From: Prevotella sp. | GTDB taxonomy: Bacteria; Bacteroidota; Bacteroidia; Bacteroidales; Bacteroidaceae | Reading direction: 5' to 3' | DNA length: 37,952 nt | Assembly: GCA_017632825.1 (NCBI GenBank) | Contig: JAGBQP010000005.1 | Coordinates: forward strand, 1 to 37,952 | Part shown: one piece after another, positions 16,729 through 24,762 of the stretch | Layout of the letters: every line of letters begins with the position of its first letter | Position numbering within the stretch: the stretch's first letter is position 1 | Notes under the pieces: generated by a model | The model's input: only the letters and a program-made list of their open reading frames with translations | Told to the model about the DNA's origin: nothing | The model's database searches: none | Position numbers and translations under genes: made by a program

Positions 16729-17532
16729 ATGCTTAGATTTATATCCTTTGGGAGCGGTAGCAGCGGTAATTGCTACTACTTGTTTACCGAAACGGATGGA
16801 CTGATTATAGACATTGGAGTAGGCCTCAGAACACTGAAGAAACAGTTTACCGACTATGGTTTTAGTCTTAGTAAGGTTTGCTATGTGCTCATCACTCACG
16901 ACCACGCTGACCACATCAAGTCGGTGGGCAGTATAAGTCATGAATACCACCTGCCAGTCTATGCTACTCAGCTCGTCCATCAAGGCATCGACCGCAACTA
17001 TTGTGTCCAGCGAAAGCTTGACCCTTCTATGAAGAAGAAAATAGTAGCCGGTGAGTCTATTACACTTGGCTGCTTTCACATAACACCCTTCTCTGTTCCT
17101 CACGATGCCAGCGAAAATATCGGCTATATGATTGAGGCTGATGGGGTGAATTTCTGCCTAATTACCGATGCTGGTTGCGTCACCGATGAAATGAAGTCCT
17201 TTATCAGTCAGGCTGACTATCTTGTTATTGAGTCGAACCATGACGTTGAGATGCTAAAACAAGGTCCGTATCCTGCTTATCTCAAGACTCGTATTCTGAG
17301 TCCAAACGGCCACCTTAGTAACGCTGATTGTGCGCAAGCTATCGCCGAGAATATGACTGAACGCCTGAAGCACGTGTGGCTATGTCACCTCAGTGAGGAG
17401 AACAACCACCCAGAGCTGGCTAGAAAGACTGTTGAGACTGTTCTTCGTCAGTATGGTATCATTGCTGGCAAGGATTTCCAACTCGAAATATTGAAACGTA
17501 ATGTTCCAATGGGCATTTTTAACTTAGAATGA
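16729..17532 (+). CDS. MBL-fold metallo-hydrolase, YycJ/WalJ-like
   Basis: The 267-aa protein starts MLRFISFGSGSSGNCYYL, the typical beginning of YycJ/WalJ-like metallo-beta-lactamase-fold proteins. The metal motif HDHADH is at residues 57-62, with later ligands expected in the TDAG, SNHD and CHLSEENN segments. YycJ-like enzymes are described as 5'-3' exonucleases in DNA repair or chromosome maintenance; the role here is inferred. It is transcribed alone from a strong promoter and ends 10 bp before the palindromic repeat cluster. Confidence 0.88.
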   Translation: MLRFISFGSGSSGNCYYLFTETDGLIIDIGVGLRTLKKQFTDYGFSLSKVCYVLITHDHADHIKSVGSISHEYHLPVYATQLVHQGIDRNYCVQRKLDPSMKKKIVAGESITLGCFHITPFSVPHDASENIGYMIEADGVNFCLITDAGCVTDEMKSFISQADYLVIESNHDVEMLKQGPYPAYLKTRILSPNGHLSNADCAQAIAENMTERLKHVWLCHLSEENNHPELARKTVETVLRQYGIIAGKDFQLEILKRNVPMGIFNLE

Positions 17533-17542
17533 AAGGTAGGCT

Positions 17543-17635
17543 ACGACTTTTGAAAAATACTCCACGACTTTTAGAAAATACTCCATGAGTTTTGAAAAAA
17601 TCTCATGGAGTATTTTTTGAAACTCATGGAGTATC
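17543..17635. repeat. Array of ~21-nt units forming an imperfect hairpin, related to 2759-2822
   Basis: Three forward units begin at 17543, 17564 and 17585 (ACGACTTTTGAAAAATACTCC and variants). They are followed by one full inverted unit at 17605-17625 and a half unit to 17635. Forward and inverted copies can pair from 17578 to 17634 as a hairpin of about 23 bp with one bulge. It occupies the gap between the convergent metallo-hydrolase gene and the tRNA cluster, so it could stop transcripts from both sides. Confidence 0.85.
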
Positions 17636-17677
17636 AGAAACGGTGTATTATCTCTTTCATAATCTTAAAAAAGAGAA

Positions 17678-17751
17678 TGGAGCGGGATACGGGAATCGAA
17701 CCCGCCTCCCAGGCTTGGGAAGCCCGTGCACTACCGATGTGCTAATCCCGC
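17678..17751 (-). tRNA. tRNA-Gly (anticodon CCC)
   Basis: Read on the minus strand it folds as a cloverleaf: acceptor GCGGGAT/ATCCCGC, D-arm GCAC/GTGC, anticodon stem CGGGC/GCCTG around the loop TTCCCAA, and T-loop TTCGATT. The anticodon is CCC, reading GGG. The discriminator base is T at 17681, and the following TGG on the plus strand encodes the 3' CCA, unlike the three neighbouring tRNAs. Confidence 0.95.
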
Positions 17752-17780
17752 TTGAATAAGATACTTGATTATTTGTTTTG

Positions 17781-17853
<73 letters not shown>

Positions 17854-17870
17854 AATCCTGAGACGGAAAG

Positions 17871-17943
17871 TACACCCGCAGGGGCTCGAACCCTGGACAC
17901 CCTGATTAAGAGTCAGGTGCTCTACCAACTGAGCTACGGGTGC
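17871..17943 (-). tRNA. tRNA-Lys (anticodon CTT), second copy in the transcript
   Basis: The acceptor stem GCACCCG/CGGGTGT pairs fully apart from a G1-U72 wobble. The anticodon stem CCTGA/TCAGG encloses CTCTTAA, giving anticodon CTT (reads AAG). The T-arm is CAGGG/CCCTG. CCA is not encoded. It differs from the copy at 17986-18058 at only two positions. Confidence 0.95.
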
Positions 17944-17954
17944 GACAATATTTC

Positions 17955-17983
17955 AAAAAACAAGGAGGAACTCTGACCTCCTT
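17955..17983 (-). terminator. Terminator-like hairpin between the two tRNA-Lys genes
   Basis: On the minus strand AAGGAGG and CCTCCTT form a 7-bp stem (plus-strand 17962-17968 and 17977-17983) with an 8-base loop. It is followed after one base by six T residues (plus-strand 17955-17960). It begins only a few bases after the first tRNA-Lys and 12 bp before the second, so downstream tRNAs may depend on readthrough or processing. Confidence 0.6.
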
Positions 17984-17985
17984 AG

Positions 17986-18058
17986 TACATCCGCAGGGGC
18001 TCGAACCCTGGACACCCTGATTAAGAGTCAGATGCTCTACCAACTGAGCTACGGGTGC
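17986..18058 (-). tRNA. tRNA-Lys (anticodon CTT), first copy, with an acceptor-stem mismatch
   Basis: It is nearly identical to the copy at 17871-17943 with the same CTT anticodon. Two changes are visible: base 27 is T instead of C, giving a T-G pair in the anticodon stem, and base 69 is A instead of G, giving a C4-A69 mismatch in the acceptor stem. It is the first gene after the promoter at 18082-18113. It may be functional but slightly degraded. Confidence 0.9.
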
Positions 18059-18081
18059 AACGTTTTTCTTTTTTGCGGGTG

Positions 18082-18113
18082 CAAAGGTACTCACTTTATT
18101 TCATTCTACCAAA
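18082..18113 (-). promoter_or_regulatory. Bacteroidota promoter of the tRNA cluster
   Basis: On the minus strand TTTG (plus-strand 18110-18113) and TACCTTTG (18082-18089) are separated by 20 bp, an exact consensus fit. The first tRNA-Lys begins 23 bp downstream of the -7 box. Confidence 0.82.
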
Positions 18114-18161
18114 CTTTTTCCCGATTTTCTTTCAAAAAAATGATTCAATCGGTTTTTATTG

Positions 18162-19628
18162 CTATCGACTAGCATGAAATCCCTCCAAATTCTCGTAACG
18201 CCGATTCATCATCTTGGTATAAACGCGGCGCAGCCACCAGGGGTGGGCAATAGTGACAAGCAGTCCGATTACTGTAATGATGATGTAGGCTGTCGTCTCT
18301 GGTAGGAGATAAAGTAGAATGCTGACCAATGCAATGGGACCGATGAAGCCGATGAGCTCGATGATGAGCTGACGACCGTTCTCAAAGTTTGCTTTTCCAG
18401 TTATTTTCTGTTGCAAAGGTAACGTCTGGTTATTGTAAATAGCCAATTGGAAGAGAACAAGGTAGAGCGGTCCGGTGCATAAAAACAGGTAGGCGAGCAT
18501 CATATGCATCGTGAACTTACCAGTAAAAACGGCGGGCAGCAGTACAATGAATGGCACGATAAGAATCAGACAATGGAAATAATACTTAGCGCGCAGCAGC
18601 GACAGGATGTTCTCGCGGTGCGTCATCAACAGGTCAATATAGTTGCCCTCAGGACACATAACCTTAACGAGTGATGTTACACCATATAGGCCAAAACAGT
18701 AGAAACACCAGAAGTTGAAAGAGAAACGGCCATCGTAAGTAGGTGTGTAGGCTATCAGGGCACTGAAAACGGTTATGAGTAAAAGGCTTGACCAGAAACG
18801 GGCACGCATGACTTTGTTTCGCATCACGCTCTTGACTTCAAGTTTCAGGTACTCGCCAGACTCGCCGAAACGGTTTAGAAAAGCGAATTCACTTACGTGC
18901 TTGACGGTTGTCTTCTCGACCTTTGATATTTCCTCATAAATGAAACGGAACTGTAATTTGCGATTGAGCACAACAAGCAGCGCCGTGATGACAAGGAAGA
19001 GCAAAAGGACGGGTAGGGTTGCACCGTACTCGGCATAGACATCGAGTATGTCGGGCGACCAGATGAGCAAAGGGAGCCAAGGAAGGGCCAGAATGACAAT
19101 GACTACGAACCACCACAGCAGGTTACGGTTCAGCAGGGTGCGCATGCAGAGATAAAACTGGCTGTTCATCATGATGGCAACAAGGCCAATGACCACGACC
19201 AGCAGCGTAGAACCCAGACTGAAGCCGCCAGACCATGCTATAATGGAGTAGGGTAGAAACAAGGCGAGCCACAAGAAATTGTAAATGCTGGTGAGTGACG
19301 TTAGCAGGAAGTTCTCAATAACGATGTACTTCGAGATAGGTTGCAGAATGTAGGGCTTAATGAGCATAAGCGGTGTCTGCTGTACCATGAAGCGCAGAAA
19401 GAAGTCGATAGTCAGGATGACAGGCAACAAGGCCACGAGAAAACCTGCACCTTCGGTCTTGGCGATGAGACCCATCATTACGCCGAAGAAAATGAGATAG
19501 CCAATAAACATCAGACCGCCAATGGCTGTTAAGACTTTGGCGATGACACTCTGTTCGAAGGCGGGGCTACGACGGTCTCCCAGTCGTAGGTTTTTCCTGA
19601 TAAGACGGAACAGTTGTAGGCGGTTCAT
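18162..19628 (-). CDS. DUF5687-like multi-pass membrane protein
   Basis: The 488-aa protein shows about ten to twelve hydrophobic segments with short charged loops and a cytoplasmic stretch near residues 225-270. Size and N-terminus (LFRLIRKNLRLGDRRSPAF) resemble DUF5687, a Bacteroidota family that looks like an ABC-2-type permease subunit and is usually encoded beside an ABC ATPase (from memory). No ATPase gene is adjacent here. Its ATG overlaps the TGA of the LolA-like gene (ATGA, 19625-19628), so the two are translationally coupled. Substrate unknown. Confidence 0.75.
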   Translation of the reverse strand: MNRLQLFRLIRKNLRLGDRRSPAFEQSVIAKVLTAIGGLMFIGYLIFFGVMMGLIAKTEGAGFLVALLPVILTIDFFLRFMVQQTPLMLIKPYILQPISKYIVIENFLLTSLTSIYNFLWLALFLPYSIIAWSGGFSLGSTLLVVVIGLVAIMMNSQFYLCMRTLLNRNLLWWFVVIVILALPWLPLLIWSPDILDVYAEYGATLPVLLLFLVITALLVVLNRKLQFRFIYEEISKVEKTTVKHVSEFAFLNRFGESGEYLKLEVKSVMRNKVMRARFWSSLLLITVFSALIAYTPTYDGRFSFNFWCFYCFGLYGVTSLVKVMCPEGNYIDLLMTHRENILSLLRAKYYFHCLILIVPFIVLLPAVFTGKFTMHMMLAYLFLCTGPLYLVLFQLAIYNNQTLPLQQKITGKANFENGRQLIIELIGFIGPIALVSILLYLLPETTAYIIITVIGLLVTIAHPWWLRRVYTKMMNRRYENLEGFHASR

Positions 19629-20221
19629 CGCAAATCAATTACTTCTGCCGTAGGAAAGTCCTTGGCGTTAAAACGGAAATAGGCATCGGGCAGCGACTCT
19701 TGCTTCAGATTGGAAACATCGAAGGTTGTCCACTTTTTGCCCTGAAGCATCTTGACTTGAGTTGGGGTATTGGTCTTACTATCGACTGAAACAAATAGCT
19801 CTTGTACTTTTTTCGCTTTGGAATCAGCTGTTAGGTGAATGATGTAGAGGCCACCGTCCTTACGCATAGTACTCTTGTAGCCCTTTTTGTACATATTGAT
19901 AAAGTTGTAGGGATTGAGCGACTGCAGTTCGCTGTCCTTGGGGTTGCTAACGTTAACCTCGTCATTGCGCGACATATATGTCCACTGGGTTTTGCCATCG
20001 AACCACACCTTAGTGTGCTGGGTTGTGGCTACAAATTTATTACCTTTAACTGCGATGGTGCCGCTGATAGTTCCCTGGGGGGTACTGGCTTTAAAATTGG
20101 CCATGACACCACTTTTAGCCGTTAGTTTCTGTGCGGCCTTGTCTAAAATTTGTGTAGCTGTCTGTGCGTAACCTGTAGCTGATGCAAGCAGGAGTGTCAT
20201 TGCAAAAACAATCTTTTTCAT
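19625..20221 (-). CDS. LolA-like periplasmic lipoprotein carrier
   Basis: The 198-aa protein has a signal peptide (MKKIVFAMTLLLASATGYAQ) followed by a LolA-like pattern: an N-terminal helix (ATQILDKAAQKLTAKSGV), then antiparallel strands with GTIAVKGNKF and VWFDGKTQWTY near residues 56-83, as in outer-membrane lipoprotein carrier proteins. LolA ferries lipoproteins from the inner to the outer membrane. It lies 52 nt downstream of ftsK, an arrangement I recall as common in Bacteroidales, and is coupled to the DUF5687-like gene after it. Confidence 0.85.
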   Translation of the reverse strand: MKKIVFAMTLLLASATGYAQTATQILDKAAQKLTAKSGVMANFKASTPQGTISGTIAVKGNKFVATTQHTKVWFDGKTQWTYMSRNDEVNVSNPKDSELQSLNPYNFINMYKKGYKSTMRKDGGLYIIHLTADSKAKKVQELFVSVDSKTNTPTQVKMLQGKKWTTFDVSNLKQESLPDAYFRFNAKDFPTAEVIDLR

Positions 20222-20273
20222 TTCTTGTATCTGTGATTAATTAGTATTTATCTGTTTCTTTTGTATTCGAGAC

Positions 20274-22727
20274 TTAGCGGTTTCTGAAAGTGCTGAGCAG
20301 GTTGTCGAGACTCAACTCGTCCTGGATAAGCACATCGCGAGGCTTGGAACCGTGTGCCTGTCCGACGATACCAGCCTTCTCTAATTGATCCATCAGTCTG
20401 CCGGCACGGTTGTAGCCGATAGCATATTTGCGCTGGATGAGCGATGTGGAGCCACTCTGTGACGTAACGATGAGACGTGCGGCATCTTCAAACAACGGGT
20501 CTATGTGTTGAACATCAAACTCACCGCTTCCACTGCCGCCATCAAGACTGTCGTCTGTTAACGGCTCTGGGAGTTCGTAGGTGCAGGAATAACCCTGTTG
20601 CTGGGAGATGAATTTATTGATGGCGGCCACCTCTGGAGTATCGACGAAAGCACACTGTACACGAATGGGGTCATTACCTTGCAGGAAAAGCATGTCACCA
20701 CGACCAATCAGTTGGTTAGCACCCATACGATCAAGAATAGTCTTTGAGTCTATGCCTTGCGAGACCTTGAAGGCGATGCGTGCAGGGAAATTGGCTTTGA
20801 TAGTACCGGTGATGATGTTGGTTGTGGGGCGCTGTGTGGCAATAATCATGTGGATGCCGACGGCACGTGCCTTCTGGGCGATACGAGCAATAGGAAGCTC
20901 TATCTCTTTACCGGCGGTCATGATGAGGTCGCCATACTCATCGATTACAACGACGATATAGGGCATGTAGCGATGACCGTTTTCGGGATTAAGGCGGCGC
21001 TCAATGAATTTTTTGTTGTAATCCTTGATATTACGTTCGCCAGCCGCCATCAACAGCTCATAGCGAGCGTCCATTTCTACACAGAGTGACTGCAACGTAC
21101 GTACAACCTTTGATGTATCGGTAATGATGGGTGACGCATCGTCATCAGGCACTTTTGCCAGGAAGTGCTTGTCGATGTTCGAATAAATGGAAAACTCTAC
21201 CATTTTGGGATCAACGAGCACAATCTTCATCTCTGCAGGATGCTTCTTATATAATAAAGAGGTGAGAATGGCATTTAGACCTACGGACTTACCCTGTCCT
21301 GTTGCGCCTGCAACAAGTAGATGAGGCATTTTGGCGAGGTCGAACATAAAGACCTCGTTGGTAATCGTCTTACCCATTGCGCAGGGCAATTCCATCTTCG
21401 ACTCCTGGAACTTTTTGGAGTTCAGTATTGATTCCATCGAGACAATGGACGGTTTGGCGTTAGGTACCTCAATGCCGATGGTGCCTTTGCCAGGAATAGG
21501 TGCGATGATACGGATTCCGAGAGCCGAGAGACTCAGGGCAATGTCGTCTTCAAGATTACGAATCTTAGAAATTCGAACACCTTGTGCCGGTGTAATCTCA
21601 TATAGAGTGATGGTGGGGCCAACGGTAGCCTTAATACTGCTAATCTCGACACCGAAATTACGCAAGACGTCAACAATGCGGTTCTTATTGGCCGTCTGCT
21701 CGGCCATGTCGATATATGGTTTACCGTCATCGTCATACTCTTTTAGGAGGTCGAGCGTAGGGTAGTGATAGTTTTCCAAATCACGCTTTGGGTCATAAGG
21801 CTCTAACTCTTGGTCTCCTACTATAACAAGGTTCTTGCCCTCTGCAGTTTCTTCCTTTTGACCTGCCTCTATAGTCATGCCAACTTGGCTGGCAATGTCG
21901 CTTTCAGGTGTTGCACTTTGAACAGACTGAATGGTGGTGGAACGTTGAGGTGTTGTCTGTTCGTCTATGGGGAACTCTATTTCTTCCGTCTGTGGATCGT
22001 CATAAACTTTAGGATCCTCCTGCTGTCCAAGGTTGTAGGTGCCCTGTGGTTCTTCGTCACCAGAGGTGTTGGTAATCTGGAACGGTACCTTTCGCAATAG
22101 CGACATGGGGTTCAATAGTTTGCGGATAAAGTAGATAGTCTCAGCACTCAAGTAGGTGAGAAAAGCTATAGCTACTAGTGCCAGAACGGCTGTCAGTCCG
22201 GGGGCACCAACAAAACCCTCTATTTGCTGGCAGATAAACAGACCGTGGTCGCCACCGGGGTTGAAATGACTATCGATGAATAGGGGTGACAGAAACTTGG
22301 CAAACGTAATAGAGGCCCATAACATCAGAATCATCAGTGACATGAACCATTTCAGTAGTTTGGTTTTGTAGACGCGCATTAACCGTAAACCGCCGAGTAT
22401 CATGAACACCGGTATAAAGAAAGCAGCCAAACCGAAACAGTCTTTTACGAAGAAAGACGCTGTAAAAGCACCGATAGAACCGCAGGAATTCGCGAACTCA
22501 TGATGCTGATTCTGAAATTCGCCAGAACGTATTTCTTCAATCATGCTCTGGTCGGCAGCGCCTGTCGAAAAGAACGATAGAAATGCCAGTATAAAATAAA
22601 TAGCAATAATGATGGTGAGCAAGCCAAGGAAAAAATTGACACGCTCGTTGTGGAAAATATGGTTGATGCCTAAAGCCTCCGTAAAGGAGTGTGCAGTTTG
22701 CTCTGTTTTTTTTCTTTTCTTTGCCAT
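20274..22727 (-). CDS. ftsK: DNA translocase FtsK
   Basis: FtsK pumps DNA at the division septum and supports chromosome dimer resolution. From the ATG at 22727 the protein is 817 aa: four or five membrane helices within residues 31-200, an acidic linker to about 310, then the motor with Walker A GATGQGKS (474-481) and Walker B VVVIDEYGD (592-600). The C-terminal gamma winged helix (about 755-817, near RKYAIGYNRAGRLMDQLE) reads KOPS-type sites. The frame runs 100 codons further upstream, but that part is antisense to the exonuclease gene and lies beyond the promoter box, so it is not used. Confidence 0.95.
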   Translation of the reverse strand: MAKKRKKTEQTAHSFTEALGINHIFHNERVNFFLGLLTIIIAIYFILAFLSFFSTGAADQSMIEEIRSGEFQNQHHEFANSCGSIGAFTASFFVKDCFGLAAFFIPVFMILGGLRLMRVYKTKLLKWFMSLMILMLWASITFAKFLSPLFIDSHFNPGGDHGLFICQQIEGFVGAPGLTAVLALVAIAFLTYLSAETIYFIRKLLNPMSLLRKVPFQITNTSGDEEPQGTYNLGQQEDPKVYDDPQTEEIEFPIDEQTTPQRSTTIQSVQSATPESDIASQVGMTIEAGQKEETAEGKNLVIVGDQELEPYDPKRDLENYHYPTLDLLKEYDDDGKPYIDMAEQTANKNRIVDVLRNFGVEISSIKATVGPTITLYEITPAQGVRISKIRNLEDDIALSLSALGIRIIAPIPGKGTIGIEVPNAKPSIVSMESILNSKKFQESKMELPCAMGKTITNEVFMFDLAKMPHLLVAGATGQGKSVGLNAILTSLLYKKHPAEMKIVLVDPKMVEFSIYSNIDKHFLAKVPDDDASPIITDTSKVVRTLQSLCVEMDARYELLMAAGERNIKDYNKKFIERRLNPENGHRYMPYIVVVIDEYGDLIMTAGKEIELPIARIAQKARAVGIHMIIATQRPTTNIITGTIKANFPARIAFKVSQGIDSKTILDRMGANQLIGRGDMLFLQGNDPIRVQCAFVDTPEVAAINKFISQQQGYSCTYELPEPLTDDSLDGGSGSGEFDVQHIDPLFEDAARLIVTSQSGSTSLIQRKYAIGYNRAGRLMDQLEKAGIVGQAHGSKPRDVLIQDELSLDNLLSTFRNR

Positions 22728-22754
22728 TTGTCTTAGACTTTCGATATTTCTGTG

Positions 22755-22762
22755 CAAAATTA
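22755..22762 (-). promoter_or_regulatory. Probable -7 box (TAATTTTG) for ftsK
   Basis: On the minus strand TAATTTTG lies 27 bp upstream of the chosen ftsK ATG. No exact TTTG is present 20 bp further upstream. Its position supports the start at 22727. Confidence 0.55.
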
Positions 22763-22805
22763 GCGGAAAAAGTTTAGAATCTACCATAAATACCGATTTT
22801 TTTTG

Positions 22806-22813
22806 TAATTTTG
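22806..22813 (+). promoter_or_regulatory. Probable -7 box (TAATTTTG) for the exonuclease gene
   Basis: TAATTTTG ends 22 bp before the ATG at 22836 and diverges from the ftsK box 43 bp away. No TTTG is seen at the usual -33 spacing. Confidence 0.55.
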
Positions 22814-22835
22814 CACTCCGTAAACGATTCGACAG

Positions 22836-23474
22836 ATGAAAAAAACTTTGTACGACAAGTATGACAAGTCTAAAATAGCCGCGTTGCCGCCAATTCTCTT
22901 TGATGGTCGCATAGAGGTGGTTGTGTCGGCATCGGAGGCTGAGCGTGCTGTTCGCTTTCTGCTTTCCCAAGATATTCTTGGTATTGACACCGAGACAAGG
23001 CCGTCTTTCAGACGTGGTGACGTACATCGTGTGTCATTGCTGCAGGTCTCAACACATGATATATGCTTTCTTTTTCGGTTGAATCACACGGGGCTAACCC
23101 CTGATATTGTTCGACTGTTAGAGGATACAACGGTGCCAAAGATCGGGTTGTCCCTGTCGGACGATATAAATGCCCTGCACAAGCTGGGAGACTTTACCCC
23201 TGGATTATTCATAGATTTACAGAATCATGTACGTGAATTGGGTGTTGAAGATTTGAGCCTGCAGAAATTATACGCTAACTTTTTTGGACGAAAAATAAGT
23301 AAACGCCAACAGCTTAGTAATTGGGAAAGAGACGTACTTGATGACAAACAGAAGGGGTATGCGGCAACCGATGCTTGGGCGTGCATTGTTCTGTATGAAG
23401 AATTGCAGCGTTTAAAGACAACAGGCGACTTCATACTCATGAAGACTCTTAATGTGGAGTCAAACGTCAAATAA
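22836..23474 (+). CDS. 3'-5' exonuclease domain protein (RNase D/WRN-like)
   Basis: The 212-aa protein is a stand-alone DEDDy exonuclease. Exo I is GIDTET (about residues 48-53), Exo II is the SDDINALHK segment, and Exo III is YAATDAW with the catalytic Tyr. The DLSLQKLYANFFGRKI and QLSNWE segments are typical of the RNase D/WRN group. There is no HRDC domain, so it is shorter than RNase D proper and could act on RNA or DNA ends. It is 6 nt upstream of the rlmI-like gene, suggesting a common RNA-related transcript. Confidence 0.88.
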   Translation: MKKTLYDKYDKSKIAALPPILFDGRIEVVVSASEAERAVRFLLSQDILGIDTETRPSFRRGDVHRVSLLQVSTHDICFLFRLNHTGLTPDIVRLLEDTTVPKIGLSLSDDINALHKLGDFTPGLFIDLQNHVRELGVEDLSLQKLYANFFGRKISKRQQLSNWERDVLDDKQKGYAATDAWACIVLYEELQRLKTTGDFILMKTLNVESNVK

Positions 23475-23480
23475 TAGAGA

Positions 23481-24656
23481 ATGATGACTTATAAGACTAT
23501 ACAATTAAAGCGTGGCAAGGAGGAAAGTCTCCGCCGTTTTCACCCGTGGGTTTTCTCGGGGGCCATTCATCGAATTGAAAATGGTATCGAGGAGGGAGAT
23601 ATCGTGCGGGTTGTTAATGAAAAGAACGATTTCATCGCTGTCGGTCATTTTCAACAAGGATCCATTGCGGTTCGTGTACTTTCTTTTCACGACGTTTCCA
23701 TCGATGATGCGTTCTGGCATTCTCGATTGTCATCGGCATTCGAAATGCGCCGTTCCATCGGATTGGCCGATGTAGAAATGCAGAATGCCTATCGTCTTAT
23801 ACATGGTGAGGGCGATAATTTACCAGGTTTGATTGTCGATGTTTACAACAAAACCGCGGTTATGCAGGCTCATAGTATAGGTATGCACCTGCAAAGACAT
23901 GCTATTGCCAAACAATTGATGACAGTAATGGGAGGACGCATAGAGAATGTCTATTATAAGAGTGAGACGACGTTGCCATTTATGGAACCCGAAAATGGTT
24001 TCCTTTACGGTGGCAGCGATGATAATATAGCAATAGAGAATGGATTACGCTTCTATGTAGATTGGCTGCGCGGACAGAAAACGGGCTTCTTTGTTGATCA
24101 ACGAGAGAATAGAGCGCTGCTTGAACAATATGCACGTAACAAGCGTGTTCTCAATATGTTCTGTTATACTGGTGGTTTCTCGTTTTATGCCATGAGAGGT
24201 GGGGCTAAGCTCGTTCATAGTGTTGATTCTAGTGCCAAGGCAATTGAATTGACCAACCGAAATGTTGAACTGAATTTTCCTGGCGACAAGCGACATGAAG
24301 CTTTTTGTGAAGATGCTTTTAAGTTTCTTGATAACATGGGTGAATACGATCTCGTCGTTCTCGACCCACCTGCTTTTGCCAAGCATCGTGCTGCTTTACA
24401 TAATGCATTGAAAGGTTATACGCGATTGAATCAGAAGGCCATGGAGAAAATGCCAAAGGGTAGTCTTCTTTTCACGTTCAGCTGTTCGCAAGTGGTAACA
24501 AAAGAGCATTTCCGTAATGCCGTTTTTACTGCTGCCGCCTTGGCGAAGCGTAAAGTGCGCATTCTGCACCAATTGCATCAGCCAGCCGATCACCCTGTGA
24601 ATATCTATCATCCAGAAGGTGAATATCTTAAAGGCTTGGTTCTGTATGTTGAGTGA
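23481..24656 (+). CDS. Class I rRNA methyltransferase, RlmI-like
   Basis: The 391-aa protein has an N-terminal PUA domain (KRGKEESLRRFHPWVFSGAI), a middle EEHEE-type domain, and a C-terminal SAM-dependent methyltransferase domain. In the latter, RVLNMFCYTGGFSFYA binds SAM, DLVVLDPPAFAK is the target-base loop and TFSCSQ carries the catalytic Cys. RlmI methylates a cytosine of 23S rRNA; the exact target here is inferred. Two adjacent ATGs (23481, 23484) are possible starts. It is cotranscribed with the exonuclease. Confidence 0.9.
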   Translation: MMTYKTIQLKRGKEESLRRFHPWVFSGAIHRIENGIEEGDIVRVVNEKNDFIAVGHFQQGSIAVRVLSFHDVSIDDAFWHSRLSSAFEMRRSIGLADVEMQNAYRLIHGEGDNLPGLIVDVYNKTAVMQAHSIGMHLQRHAIAKQLMTVMGGRIENVYYKSETTLPFMEPENGFLYGGSDDNIAIENGLRFYVDWLRGQKTGFFVDQRENRALLEQYARNKRVLNMFCYTGGFSFYAMRGGAKLVHSVDSSAKAIELTNRNVELNFPGDKRHEAFCEDAFKFLDNMGEYDLVVLDPPAFAKHRAALHNALKGYTRLNQKAMEKMPKGSLLFTFSCSQVVTKEHFRNAVFTAAALAKRKVRILHQLHQPADHPVNIYHPEGEYLKGLVLYVE

Positions 24657-24762
24657 GTATTGAATGAATGAAGCGAAATTGAGTTGCCATTTCATCATCT
24701 TAGGTTCTTTTCAAGTCTGATAGAGATGCTTGATAATAAATGAATAGTAAAGGAGAATGAAA

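Noticed and set aside
17543..17635. CRISPR array as an explanation for the 21-nt units
   Set aside because: The units are contiguous without unique spacers, change orientation, and no cas genes are present.
21331..21765. 144-codon frame opposite ftsK
   Set aside because: Antisense to the FtsK motor domain, no recognisable motif or start signals.
22728..23027. 100-codon N-terminal extension of ftsK
   Set aside because: It is antisense to the exonuclease gene, shows no FtsK-like sequence, and lies upstream of the TAATTTTG box; the start at 22727 gives the usual FtsK beginning and length.
24663..24719. 18-19-codon frame between the rlmI-like gene and tilS
   Set aside because: Too short, no charge or hydrophobic pattern, and no ribosome-binding site; nothing else was seen in this ~100-bp gap.
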